DNA of 64,000 nucleotides. Origin: Symbiodinium natans (lineage: Eukaryota; Sar; Dinophyceae; Suessiales; Symbiodiniaceae). The DNA is taken from contig CAJNDS010002495.1 of the NCBI GenBank assembly GCA_905221605.1, positions 1 to 64,000 of the forward strand. The letters run 5' to 3'. The position numbers and the translations under genes are program-made. Shown here piece by piece: positions 54,348 to 64,000 of this stretch (positions are counted from its first letter, which is position 1; the number at the start of each line of letters is the position of its first letter). The notes beneath the pieces are model-generated. The model saw only the letters and a list, made by a program, of their open reading frames with translations. It did no database searches and was not told the origin of the DNA.

Positions 54348-54689
54348 TTACCATAGTCGATGCCCTTGAACGGCTGCTCTTGGACCTTGCCTCGTCGTAG
54401 CGATGCCATGCTGAACCGTCGCCAGCATTGTGCACACCGCCATGATGTTCGCAGCAAGCCTGTCCTGGCCTGCCTGTACCTCCGCTTCCATGCTCAGCGC
54501 CCCGCTGTGATGCTCCTCCAGCTCTTTCTTGCGCTGCTTCCTGACCCGTCGCATTTTGCATTCGGCAAGGCTGGCTGACAGATGCGGCGGTCGCGAGCCG
54601 CGAGCGCACCACATCTTTGCTATCCAATCTTCGAAACTTTTGCTAGTGGCTGTGGCCTGGCCTGGCAGCATCGTAGTCATCTGGAACAT
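54348..54689 (-). CDS. Helical, charged protein exon, unrecognised
   Basis: The minus frame reads TATSKSFEDWIAKMWCARGS and RRVRKQRKKELEEHHSGALS then EAEVQAGQDRLAANIMAVCT. Third positions are strongly G/C over about 75 codons, much more convincing than the other frames. The basic-then-acidic helical pattern suggests a coiled or DNA/RNA-associated segment, but no domain is recognised. Boundaries are not fixed. Confidence 0.48.
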   Translation of the reverse strand: MFQMTTMLPGQATATSKSFEDWIAKMWCARGSRPPHLSASLAECKMRRVRKQRKKELEEHHSGALSMEAEVQAGQDRLAANIMAVCTMLATVQHGIATTRQGPRAAVQGHRLW

Positions 54690-55057
54690 GTTCTGGGAAA
54701 GCCCCGGGCTCCTTTACAAGCCAGTAGAAGAAGCGCCTTGACCCCTGGCCTACTGCCCAGTATGTCACACTGCTGCCACTTCTGAAACTTCTGCCACAGC
54801 GGTCCCCGAAGCCAAAGAGTACTCCTCCGGTGAGAACTCCAGGCCCGCCTGGGCCAGCGGCAATCTAGAGATTTGTCTCATTTCTGCTGTTCGGGACTAT
54901 GCTGGCCTCTCTTCGAGGTCCCCCCGAAAATGTTGCGAGGAGGAGTCCATTCTGCATACCTCATGCAACACGTGCGATGTGAGATGCACATGCAGGTCAA
55001 AACATTGTATGGGGTGGTACGCTTGGTGGCATGTGTCGGCACAACCGACCAACCGAC

Positions 55058-55119
55058 CGACACACACACACACACACACACACACCCGCGCGCGCGCGCG
55101 CGCACACACACACACACAC
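55058..55119. repeat. (CA)n(CG)n(CA)n microsatellite
   Basis: CA repeats, then about eight CG units, then CA repeats again. Alternating purine-pyrimidine over 60 bases could adopt Z-DNA. Confidence 0.95.
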
Positions 55120-55369
55120 TGACTGCATGTGAGCAGGACGCAGTTGAAAACAGCATTGCCAAAGCCTGGCGACATGATGCATCAGTGACGACAATGCGAA
55201 TCACTGCGACATAATATGAGATAATGCGATATTTGGACTACGACTACGCGTTCGGTTCCGAACCGTCTGAGGACTACTACAACTTAGAAGGGAGCCCGTT
55301 GAGCCCTTCAAAGAAGCCACGTGCTAGCCCCACAGCTGCCTGGCCCAACTGACAGAAGCTTCTGTGCCA

Positions 55370-55870
55370 GAATATCTGGTCCGAGCAAATGTTCAGGAGT
55401 CCGCTGGCCAGCAGCCCAGCCCCGCGAGTTTCAGGAAGGCTGATTTACATCCGCGGCAGGCCTTCGAGTTTGGTGAACAAACTACCCTCCTTAGTCCCTC
55501 TGTATCCCTCTCCCCGGGAGGCCTCAAGTGGCTGTTTAGCACCCAATTTTTTTCGGCCCGGTGTCCCGGAATGGTCGGTTCAGAGGCCCATGGCCCTTTT
55601 GGCAGGACCTTCTTTACCCCACACAGAGATAAGGCGAAAAGTGTTGACCCAAACGGCCCAAACGCCTTTTGGCTTCGCAAGGACCTTTCTGAACCTCCAG
55701 GGCCCTCGACTAGACCCCCTCCCCTGCTGACTTTGCCTTCTGTGGGCCCTGGTCCGCGTTTGCGCCGTTTACAGGGTCTCTGTTGGGGCACCAGAAGGGC
55801 CCAACACTTGTAGCTCGAATCACAGCGTAGTCCCGAAGCCTGGGCTTGAGGTTCTTGGACCATGACGGGC
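55370..55870. other. Low-complexity GGGCC/A-run segment, no gene called
   Basis: A 217-codon minus frame (55393-56046) and a 149-codon + frame cross this segment, but it is built from recurring GGGCC, CCTTTTGG and A/T-run motifs and lacks splice sites. A segment of very similar texture occurs at 60.1-60.6 kb. I treat both as repeat-like. Confidence 0.4.
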
Positions 55871-56507
55871 CCCTTCTTGGAGGCGATTCCGAGTAGAAGC
55901 CCTGTGAATTTCATGTTTAAAATTTGCCCCGTTGTCCTTGATGCTTGATGGGGTGGGGACCCAGAGCTGGCTTGTTGAAAAGGCAAAATCTGTTGGAGAT
56001 TCGTGTGCTGCTGGATTGTCCAACTGCGCATCCTGCTTGGAAACACAGATTGTAGATTGCACCACTGCTCCTTTGCCGTAGATTGCTACATTCGTCCTTT
56101 TATCATGATCATTGCTGTCACATTTCTGTATGCCACCCCATTTCGCACGAACGGCCGCCGCCGCGGCTTCTGCAGAGACATGTCGACGCCGGGCTGCTTG
56201 TCTTTGATCGCTTTGGGGTCTTTGACTTGGTCGCAGTGCTCCACCTGAGCTCGACATTCCCGAAACGCTGGTAAGCGATTCAGGCTGTGGAGGTGTGACA
56301 GCATCGCTAAGCCTGAGGCATACTCATAGCCAAGCTTGTTGATACCTGATACTCATGCCGCGCAGATGACATGAGTGTTGTTCCGAGCAAGCCTCAAGTA
56401 ACTTAGCGGCTGGTAGGTCACGTGCTGGTTTCTGACCCCCTTCTTGCAAAGCTTCGAAGCTCCCTGCATTCATGTCCTTCAGCGTGTAACTTGTGCTGCC
56501 GAGCTGC

Positions 56508-56599
56508 CAGTCTTCACCGTTCCTGGAGGCTTGAAAGCAGCGTCTGGATCCAACATCCAGATCTTCCCCTTCTTCATGGCAGCTCCGGGATCTGTATAC
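56508..56599 (-). CDS. Exon of an unrecognised protein
   Basis: Between a GGGCAG or ATACAG acceptor (56599 or 56591) and an ACTG/GC donor at 56508, the frame reads YTDPGAAMKKGKIWMLDPDA then AFKPPGTVKT. Coding character is strong for its size. Overlapping minus frames (56324-56641) are shadows. It may be part of a gene whose other exons lie at 57.0-57.4 kb. Confidence 0.42.
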
Positions 56600-56989
56600 C
56601 TGCCCGCGAACGAAGTGTGGCATCCTCAAACTGCCAAGCACTCTCGAAGCACATCTAACCTATCTTGGGTTGCATTCAAAGTGCGGATCCCCAAGGCCCA
56701 ATGGTGTCTCGAACTTGAAGTACACATCTGGTGTCGTTCCCTTCCTGAAGCGCAGCCATTCTTGAACAGCTGAGACTGAGCAGGGCTCAGCAGGGCTCAA
56801 CATGGCTCAACATGGCTCAATCCGAGAGTCTTTGTCGGGGCTGTTTGGATGTTCCTGGTGACGTCCTCTTCATCTTCTGCCACTGGCTTTTTGACCAACC
56901 TTGCGATGCTACTGAGCTACTGAGCTGCTACTGCACTGGAGGAACCTCTGATGGATGGCCCAGTGGGCCCAGTGATGCACTGTCTCAGA

Positions 56990-57449
56990 CTGGGCTGAGG
57001 ACTTTGGTGCGTACGAGTTGTCTCCGATGGCCAACGGGCCCGGTATGCCAAAGTAGCCCCACCTGCGAAGGCATCGGGCATCGACCAATGCAGCTTTGCC
57101 TGGTCAAGGCCTTGGCTCGTTGGAGCTCTCAATGGACTCGGTGAAAATCTTCGTTCGAAGTGCAGCAAACTTGTCCTCCACCGGTCTCATGACATGGCTT
57201 GCCAAGGGCGAGCTGCAGTTTTTAACAAAACAAGTCTCTTTGCTGTTTTTTTGCACAGCCCAACTGCGACACCCAGTTCAGCTGGGCAGAGACACACATG
57301 ACCCGGAACCGAGGGAGAGATTGGGGTGGCAATGCTTTCCTCTGCCTCAACCATGCTTGACGCCAGAGTCCTGATCCATGTCCGAGTCTTTCGTATGTCG
57401 CAAACGGAACATCCAACAAGCTGCAGATTCTCATAAACTCACATGTCAA
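56990..57449 (-). CDS. Candidate exons, unrecognised protein
   Basis: About 57110-57199 reads MRPVEDKFAALRTKIFTESI then ESSNEPRP. About 57020-57110 in another phase reads GLDQAKLHWSMPDAFAGGAT. About 57260-57449 reads FMRICSLLDVPFATYERLGH. All are on the minus strand directly downstream of the IMPACT gene. The joins are not resolved. No domain recognised. Confidence 0.38.
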
Positions 57450-57778
57450 GGTATGGCGGCAGTCCTGCCCTCACGTGCACCAACTATGCCCACAAAGGGC
57501 TGCCGGGAATGGCACCCAGCTATGGTTTGAGCCCCGCAAGCAGACCATAAGAGTTTTTGCAACTTCCAAAGCTGATGGCCATACCACGACTGCACGATCA
57601 CCAATGCTCAACATCATTCACACTACTCCGTTACTTGAAGCTGCACACCACTGGGCATCGCGCGTCTTTGGCGTGTACTAGCGGCCAGACGACCTGCCCC
57701 AAAGTCCGCATGCACGCGGCTTAGCATGAGACACTTTTCGTCAAAAGGCTGATGACAAACATCTGTTGGTGCTTTTTT

Positions 57779-60700
57779 TCACTTCTTCTTCCGCTGTCCC
57801 GCTCCGCTTGCACCACGACCTCCGCTCGCAAGGCTTGTCTTATCTATCACCTCTGACATTGGGCTAGCAGCGACCATCGAGTTAACAGCACATGCCTCGG
57901 CTACTCCAGCCAGCTTCGTCCAAAAGCACTGATGCCGCACGGGCTATGTGCTTGAACCGGTCCGGCCCTCAGCTGCGGAAAACTGCAGAAAAGCAATGAA
58001 AAGCAAGCACATAGCCATCCCAAGTTCAAACGGCACTTGGGGCATAACCCAACTGAATGCCTCCATACCATCGGCTAACCATGACGAACACCTCCTGCCC
58101 ATAAAGTGACGGGAGATGAGAAGTCACTGGGGGCAAAAGCGCGCAATCCAAGCACGCCACCTCGCACCCTGCGAGATTCAGGAGCTCGGCTAGCTTTGAG
58201 CCTGCACCATCCTCTCGGCATCCGCAATTCATCGCAAGGTTGACAGGGTCTTTCCATCATTTGTTCATCTGTGCCAGGTGCGTCCTCGCCATCATCCTCG
58301 TTGTCTGCCACCTGGATGTTGCGGGCGTCGTCACGGAACCTCGAAACTGCAAATCCTACCGTCCACTGAGACTGGGCCAGATGCACACAAGAGCGTTCAG
58401 CAATGTTCTCAGCAGCTGCAGCAAGGACCTGTATGCGAACATGTTGTGAGTCGCCACGGCTATTTTTCGATCTTCAAGAAGAGTGCGCAGCACCTCGGGC
58501 GAGTAGAAGGAGCATTTTGCAGGAGCAGCTTCTTACAAATCGCGGCGGTCTTTCGAGAAACCAGAATGCAATCCTGCACTTTCCAATGAAGAGTTGGGGC
58601 ACCCAGTTTACTTGGCCCTGGTTGGAGACTTTGGCTGCGAAGCCTTGAAACGTAGATTTTCTGTCCTGAGCGGGCACGGCTTGCGTGCGGCTTCCGGGCA
58701 GAGCCGACGAGATCGCGTGAAGCCAAGTCTCTACGAAAGACTCGCCGCGAAGAATTTCCACCGCATTTGCATCATCAAAGCTGGACGCATCAAAGACGCG
58801 GCGCCTCTGTCCTGCAGGCATCCAAGAAGATAGCCAAAGCAAGCCAAGCGTCTTCGAGTCACACGGGCGACAGGCTGCACCAATGACGTTGCCACAACAT
58901 CGGTCCATACTGCGGGTTTGCAGGCAGAAACGTGAAAGATTTGGAAGCGGCAGCCTGAGTCAGGCCGGATGTGTGCGGTGTGCACTTGCCATGCTTTGCC
59001 TGAAGTAGGCGAAAAGCAGCAGGGACTGGAACTGGCAGCTAAACCGGCGCCTGTACCGTCGCTTCCTCTGCTGCAGCTAGGGACTTGGCAATAGCCGTGT
59101 CCATCCTGCTGGTGCGCTCTTCAAGGGGCAATGGGGATCCAGAATAGCCTTTCGGATGGAACTCGTCTTGTGGGCGTCCAAGCTGCTCATCCCTTTGAAA
59201 AACTTCCGCCGCCAGCGCCGGCTCCAGGCACTCGCGTATGCGCTCCACCCACCTCGGTCGATCACACGAAAGAGAACTCTGGCGTACGGCACTCGTACGG
59301 TGCGTCGAACACACTGCGCGCATCTCAGAACCTCTTCACATAAGCAGACGGAAGTGAGAGCAAAGGCTTTGCAGGCGACATGAGACAGATAAATCAGCTG
59401 CAAAGGCTCTGGTAGATGCAACCTTCGCCTTCTGTCGGCGGTTCCCAATTCTCAACCAACTCTGCCAGGGCTTCTGTGGCTGCATGGCGCAGACCTTGAG
59501 AAGCTCCTGCGGCGACAGTGCAGAGGCCAAGTGGCGCACAAGCCGAGAACTTTAGACGACACGGATCTTCACGATGTGAGAATCAAGTTTTGGACAATTC
59601 CCAGAATGTTCCTGGATTCCTGAATGCGTCTCATGGTCCTTCGCAGTCGAACAATGGCACAGGCGGCTCGCCCGAGCGAGGATAGCCAGCCTGGGTTTAG
59701 TGATCGTTTGTGCGAGCATTCGTTCGACCAAGATTGTGCGGGCAGGCTGCTGGGAGCAAGAAGCGAACGGCCGCTGAAGGAGCACCAGCTGTACCAGGCA
59801 AAACTACCCTGCCGCCCAATGCATCTGCAACACGTTTAAACTCTCACACCTGGACGTGGAAGCAAGCATTGCAAAGACCTGGCTACAAGCAATGGGAGGT
59901 TTCGATTTTACAACCCCCACTCACCCTCCCCAAGGATGAGGAACAAGCCGAGGCCAGAGGAAACACATGGGAGGGGTTGAAATAATGGCTGCCTCGGTCC
60001 GCAGCGGAATTCCTAATTAACTATCGATCTTTGCCTGGAAACCAGGTCGTGCGGGGCCAGAAAAGAGTTGCCAAGCAGTTTGGAAGGGAGGCTCAAGCTA
60101 ACTTAGGCTCTGCGCAAGGCAAACGCAAAGACCGGCAAAAGACAGTTTGCAGAGGGCTAGGAAAGGCCACACTATTCCTTTGAGGCCGTGGAAGGATCGT
60201 TTTGGAACCGGCCCAAACACAAACCGTTCTTCCCAAAGTTATCTTCCTGAACCTTCGGCCTCTCCCGGCCCTGTGGAGTAGGTTCCCGAGCCAGAAGCTG
60301 GCTGACGGGTGGCAAAATGATTGCCCGTTCTCCTCCCTTGGCCTCAGCCCGAGCTGAGCGAGTGCCAAAGTGGTTTTTTCCGGCCCTGAGACCCAACTAA
60401 AAAATTGTTCGCCCAGGGCCCAAAACTCATTTTTGCCTGTTCCGGGCCTCCGCACCAAGATGATTCGAAACCCAAATGGGCCGGAGCCTGGCTGACAAGT
60501 TGCGTTGCCTGATTTTTCCAGGGCCCGAACGGTTCATTTTCTGCCCGGCCCCCCTTTGGCCTGAGCCAGAGCCTGGATGAGGTTTAGGGCTTTAGGGCGG
60601 GCATACAGGCTGAAGCCAAAACCCTGCGCGCCTCCATCTTCGTCAACGGGTGTAACAACGGTGGTGGCGACTCTTCTACTTTACAAGAGCAGAACCACCA

Positions 60701-61888
60701 ATGGTCGAAGTTATTATTGCGACGCATTGATTTTTCCTTTTCGGTGGCCTTAGGGCTACCCCCCAAGCAGCATTGTTTCAGGACCCGTCCTCTAAGCGGA
60801 GACCGCTTCGGTTTTTGATCTCGGGGCCTCGGAGATTTCTGGAATTAGCTTTTTGCAGAGGCTCCAGAGGCCTCTCAGCGAATGACTCAGGACCAAAAAG
60901 GTTTAGTTCTTCGTCTACGCAAGGAAGCTTTCGATTGAGACCGACGGTTTTGAGTTTTGAGTGGGATTTCTACAGCCTCGAAGTTGTAATCGGTGTCATC
61001 TCAGATTTCTGATTTGCGGGGCATCGGAGATTCCACTTACATGAGCACCCGCAAAAAAACTTATGCAAATGCTAATTAAAAAATCATGGGATATCGCTTT
61101 TGGGGGGGGCCCTATCGCTTTATGGGACTTTAGCTCAATGCTGCTACGAAAACCTATCGCTTTGCTGCATATGAGACCCGAAATTTGCAACCCTACCATG
61201 AAAACTCCTGAATTCTTAAACCAGTTTCCTTTCTTTAGGACCTATAAATCAAAGAGTGCGAGGGCTCCTTTTCCAGGAGCTGGAGCTCTCGCCGCTCGAA
61301 TCAGAAATCCATATCCTAAACCTCGAACCCTCAACCTGGGCCAGGGCCTTTGCCCAGCTCTTCGGGTGGCCAAATGGGTATCGTAGGGTTATCGCTTTCA
61401 GTATCGCTCTGGAATAGCACCCAACACCCGAAATCATGACATGGTTGCAGAACGACTTCTAAATTCAAGATTCAGGGTATCGCTTTTGGGGGGGGCCTAT
61501 CGCTTTCCGAGGTTTCAGGCACGACATAAGGTTTTTGTCTCCGCCAAAAGAGACCTCCTGCAACGTAATAAAAGTAGTCGCTCACATATTTCTGACTCGT
61601 GTCTGCCGAAGAGGTTTCCCACCTGGCTAATAGATTGGAGAGCCTAGTCATCATAAAGGCGAATTTAGGATTCCGTTGACGGGCTGTAGGCCTTTAGAAG
61701 GCGATCGGCGGGCCGAACAAACCAATCCCATTCATTTTATAATCAAAGGCGCAAGTAGTAGTGGACACAAGGACACAATCAATAACCAGCCACACGCTGG
61801 CCGTGTATCTGCCTCCACTCGTTGGCACTCAGGCTCTCGAACTCGTTGCCGTAGATCGCCTCCAGCACCGATCGCTCGTCATCAGCAC
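57779..61888 (-). CDS. IMPACT: IMPACT-family protein (RWD + UPF0029/YigZ)
   Basis: Exons in coding order: 61813-61888 (SVLEAIYGNEFESL, RWD start), a gap, then 59643-59690 (AGYPRSGEPPVPLF, the YP..PP of RWD), 59433-59506, 59051-59252, 58888-58954, 58744-58811, 58630-58665 (DRKSTFQGFAAK), 58429-58493 (RTLLEDRKIAVATHNMFAYR), 58275-58339 (NEDDGEDAPG), 58164-58201, 58049-58094 (EVFVMVSRWYGGIQLG), 57915-57967 (GPDRFKHIARAASVLLDE) and 57779-57850, ending QRKKK and a stop. From 59690 to the stop every length and phase agrees. KSTF, ATHN..AYR, DDGE..PG, RWYGG..LGP.RF define UPF0029. Eukaryotic IMPACT binds GCN1 and dampens GCN2, sustaining translation. The middle of RWD and the start codon are unresolved; the first intron spans repeat-rich sequence, so the RWD exon could belong to another gene. 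Confidence 0.85.
60090..60600. repeat. Low-complexity repeat-like segment
   Basis: Recurring GGGCC, CCGGCCCTG and A/T-run motifs (for example ttttttccggccctg) resemble the 55.4-55.9 kb segment. It lies in the presumed first intron of the IMPACT gene. Open frames here have no splice signals. Confidence 0.45.
61090..61507. repeat. Dispersed TATCGCTTTTGGGGGGG repeat
   Basis: A composite of about 29 bases (tatcgcttttggggggg, then cctatcgcttt) occurs at about 61093-61121 and again at about 61478-61507. At least three single tatcgctt-type copies lie between them (about 61155, 61390 and 61402). Confidence 0.85.
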
Positions 61889-61929
61889 CTACGATACGGA
61901 AATGGGATGCGGGGGTAAAACAGGGTAAA

Positions 61930-62060
61930 GATTGGTAAAGCAAAAGCGTGCGGAAGCTTGACTGAGCCGGCCAATGCTGAGCGCCACTCTTGGGTCTAAC
62001 TCCACTTCCAGTGCTTCGCGAAGTGCTTCGTGCGGCGGTTGGCGAGGTGCTTCGGGTGCT
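61930..62060 (-). CDS. Candidate exon upstream of the RWD exon
   Basis: A minus reading near 61960-62050 gives EALREALEVELDPRVALSIG, followed by RLSQ. It is coding-like and just upstream of the RWD exon, so it may be the N-terminus of the IMPACT-family gene. The junction was not resolved. Confidence 0.28.
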
Positions 62061-62264
62061 CTTGAAGGCCTTGAGGAGGCGTGTCAGGTGTGTTGGGGCA
62101 TGGGGCATGCTCGTCCTTGATGGGCCAGCGAACACAAACTTTGACCACTCTGGGGCAGCCGCACTGGCGGGTCGATGGCATCTGGTTCAGTGTATCCCTG
62201 GGATTTCTTCACCTTCGTTTCGCAAACAGATTCTGGCCGACGTGACGGAGTCTAAACGGTTGAA

Positions 62265-62590
62265 TTAGTCATCATCCCCTCTGTAGGTGCATGTCCACTC
62301 TCGGGCTTGCACGTTCGGCACAGCTGATGAAGCTTGGTTCTCCCAGGACTGTTGCTTCCTGAGCTTGCGTGTCATGAGTTGCTGGTTGCTGCGCCATGCT
62401 CGTGTCACAAGAGCTGCCCACCTCTGTTTCTGAGAAAGTCGGCCCCGAAGCCGGTCTTGCCGTTGATCTGCTTGCCGATAGGCAGGCTGCTCCAGTTGCC
62501 AGCGGGCATGCGCGGGCTTTGCGGGCTCCTTTGGCTCCGCCTCTGCAATCTTGGGGACTTCCTCCCTTGGAGGCAGCGTGCCCCAGAATC
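62265..62590 (-). CDS. C-terminal exon of an unrecognised basic protein
   Basis: After a CTCAG acceptor at 62591 the frame reads FWGTLPPREEVPKIAEAEPK, then ARWQLEQPAYRQADQRQDRL, RWAALVTRAWRSNQQLMTRK and AREWTCTYRGDDD, to a TAA at 62265-62267. That is 107 codons entered in phase 1. Codon use is clearly coding, and the other two minus frames over the same DNA are weaker. The segment is Gln/Arg-rich and helical after a Pro/Glu/Lys-rich linker. No domain recognised. Upstream exons probably lie beyond 62.6 kb. Confidence 0.6.
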
Positions 62591-62874
62591 CTGAGGTCGT
62601 TACGATCCGTCAGACCGCGTGCCACTGAGCAATCGGCGATCAGATGTGGCACATTCTGAGCTATGCCATACAGATATGTCCTGCTGCGCTACCAAAAAAC
62701 AGCGCCTTCTTCGTGTTTAGTTTCGAGCTGGGAAGCATTTCGTTGGTTGGCCCTCTGAAACTACAAGAATGTCGCAAGCTATGATTACCACAATAGCACC
62801 GCGCCACACCTTGCAACCAAAGGGCCCTCGTCATCGCTGTCGTCCACTGCAGTCCTCCGAAGCTCCAAGCATAG

Positions 62875-63142
62875 ATGCACATGATGGCGGCAACGTCGCA
62901 CGAAGCAGATGAGCGCTCAACGGCGCCAACGGCTCAACTCTTTAGCCGAGCGGTCCTGGCTTCCTCGGCACTGTCCGTGTTGCCTTCCTTTGGCTGCAAA
63001 GCAGAGGCTTTCTGCCAGCGCCCCCGGCGGGGTTCCGTGGCCCTTTCCATGGCTTCATGAAGTAGCCATGCGCTAGCCGATCATTGCTCGCTGCGTCGAA
63101 GTTGTCGTGCTGATGGGAAATACACGGTCGCAAGAGTTGCAA
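62875..63142. CDS. Coding-like stretch, strand undecided
   Basis: On + a 61-codon frame starting at 62875 has a hydrophobic core (AVLASSALSVLPSFGC) and a basic Ser/Arg tail (CQRPRRGSVALSMAS), which resembles a plastid-targeting leader. On minus a frame over 62942-63142 reads NFDAASNDRLAHGYFMKPWK and is also plausible, and fits the local strand. Confidence 0.25.
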
Positions 63143-63365
63143 GCGCAGTTACGGCCCAGCATTGGCTTCTGCTGTGTGCAACGTGCGCCCATGTGCAGGC
63201 TGAAGATGTCTGGAGAGCGCGCTTCTCATGAGCAGGTGAGCTGACTCAGCGTGCAAGGCATATCAAGGCACGGAAAGGCCTCCCCGTCATTGCCAATATT
63301 CCTTCGAAGCTCCATGCCTCCCAGGCCCATGCCGAGATCGCTCGTGGAAGTGGCACGCTTGCGTT

Positions 63366-63761
63366 ATGGGGGCGATCATGGAGGTATTGGAGGTAGTTGG
63401 AGGTGATTGTAGCCTGAACTACGAGGCAGGTTTGACTCTACCATTTCTGGCTACAGCTCGTCTACTTTTTGCAGGACTCGTTGATGTACAATCCGCCTTA
63501 GCTTGGATTGCCTGGGTTGATAGTAGGACCGTCGGTTTGTGCTGGATACGGCTAGTGCGGGCATTGTCAAGCAAGGACGCCCTACCGTGCTTGAAGCGCG
63601 GTGGGTCAGGATCTGCGTCAAGTTCGTACTTCTTGGTTTTGCTCGTGACTGGATGTAAAACCCCGCCCGCGCAAACAGCAGGAGCCGAAAACTCATTTCG
63701 GGACATCGGGCCTGGCATTGCACTGCTGTGCTGTGAAGAGCTAACTGGGGTCATTTTTTGA
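63366..63761 (+). CDS. Open frame, unrecognised
   Basis: A 131-codon + frame with hydrophobic segments (LPFLATARLLFAGLVDVQSA, SSYFLVLLVTG). The minus frame 63419-63754 (KKYELDADPDPPRFKHGRAS) is also open and at least as protein-like. No domain or splice evidence decides it. Confidence 0.22.
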   Translation: MGAIMEVLEVVGGDCSLNYEAGLTLPFLATARLLFAGLVDVQSALAWIAWVDSRTVGLCWIRLVRALSSKDALPCLKRGGSGSASSSYFLVLLVTGCKTPPAQTAGAENSFRDIGPGIALLCCEELTGVIF

Positions 63762-64000
63762 GGGTCACACCCTTACTCTGGCTTCCCAAGTCTTTAAACT
63801 TTGAGGCCTTCAATTCTGAAGCTGTTCCTCTTCCAGTTCACTTTCCGAGGCCGAGGCTTTCTGGGGGCGGGGGCGGCGTCAGCGGGCCTTTTTTTCAGGA
63901 TTCATCTGAGGTGTCGAACGGCAAGTTTTGGCGGGAAGAACAAGAGATCCTGAAAAATGAAGGCTTCGAAGTAAGGCTCGGTGGTCTTGAAGCGACTAAG

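Noticed and set aside
55393-56046. 217-codon minus frame as a gene
   Set aside because: Low-complexity, repeat-like composition; no acceptor, donor or domain; similar texture to another non-coding segment.
1-64000. tRNA, rRNA, spliced-leader RNA, CRISPR, retrotransposon or viral genes
   Set aside because: I looked for cloverleaf-like elements, conserved rRNA blocks, the spliced-leader tail, regular short repeats with spacers and reverse-transcriptase motifs and recognised none. A tRNAscan, Infernal and RepeatMasker run would be decisive.

Overview
The window looks like nuclear DNA of a dinoflagellate, most likely a Symbiodiniaceae symbiont. It is gene-poor, with coding sequence broken into exons mostly 35-225 bases long. 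Introns end in AG but start mainly with GC or GA rather than GT. Typical dinoflagellate protein families are present: WGD-type and CFG-type RCC1 repeat arrays, and a thioesterase preceded by a GP..GWVS domain. Homopolymers and microsatellites are abundant. I recognised no tRNA, rRNA, spliced-leader gene, CRISPR array or prokaryotic operon. Because nearly every gene is split, I joined exons by hand using frame, family consensus and splice dinucleotides; a joined exon set was kept only when lengths and phases agreed.

Layout. From 1 to about 7.4 kb the better coding signals are on the + strand (3.7-4.0, 4.5-4.9, 6.5-6.9 and 7.2-7.3 kb), all unrecognised proteins. A G-rich minisatellite block at 7.6-8.0 kb follows. 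From about 9.9 kb to 62.6 kb every gene I can resolve is on the minus strand: an RCC1-like array (9.9-12.5), a coiled-coil protein (13.0-14.1), an FFDDN-family HAD-like protein (16.0-18.1), an EF-hand protein (19.7-20.7), exon fragments (21.4-29.7), an unrecognised protein with a 1-kb exon (29.9-31.5), coiled-coil fragments (33.4-34.0), an ankyrin-repeat protein (34.4-36.9), a GP..GWVS-thioesterase protein (42.1-44.8), a 14-exon WGD-repeat protein (46.1-50.5), and an IMPACT-family RWD-UPF0029 protein (57.8-61.9). The C-terminal exon of another gene lies at 62.3-62.6 kb.

The arrangement fits a long one-directional gene block converging on a shorter + block near 7.4-9.9 kb. The genes do not form one pathway. 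IMPACT proteins act in translational control through GCN1/GCN2, EF-hand proteins in calcium sensing, ankyrin and RCC1-like arrays in protein-protein contacts, and the thioesterase in acyl-chain or polyketide release. The strongest general signal is the splicing pattern: in about 49 hand-resolved introns, roughly half begin GC, a quarter GA and a quarter GT, and the donor dinucleotide is often repeated as the first two bases of the next exon.
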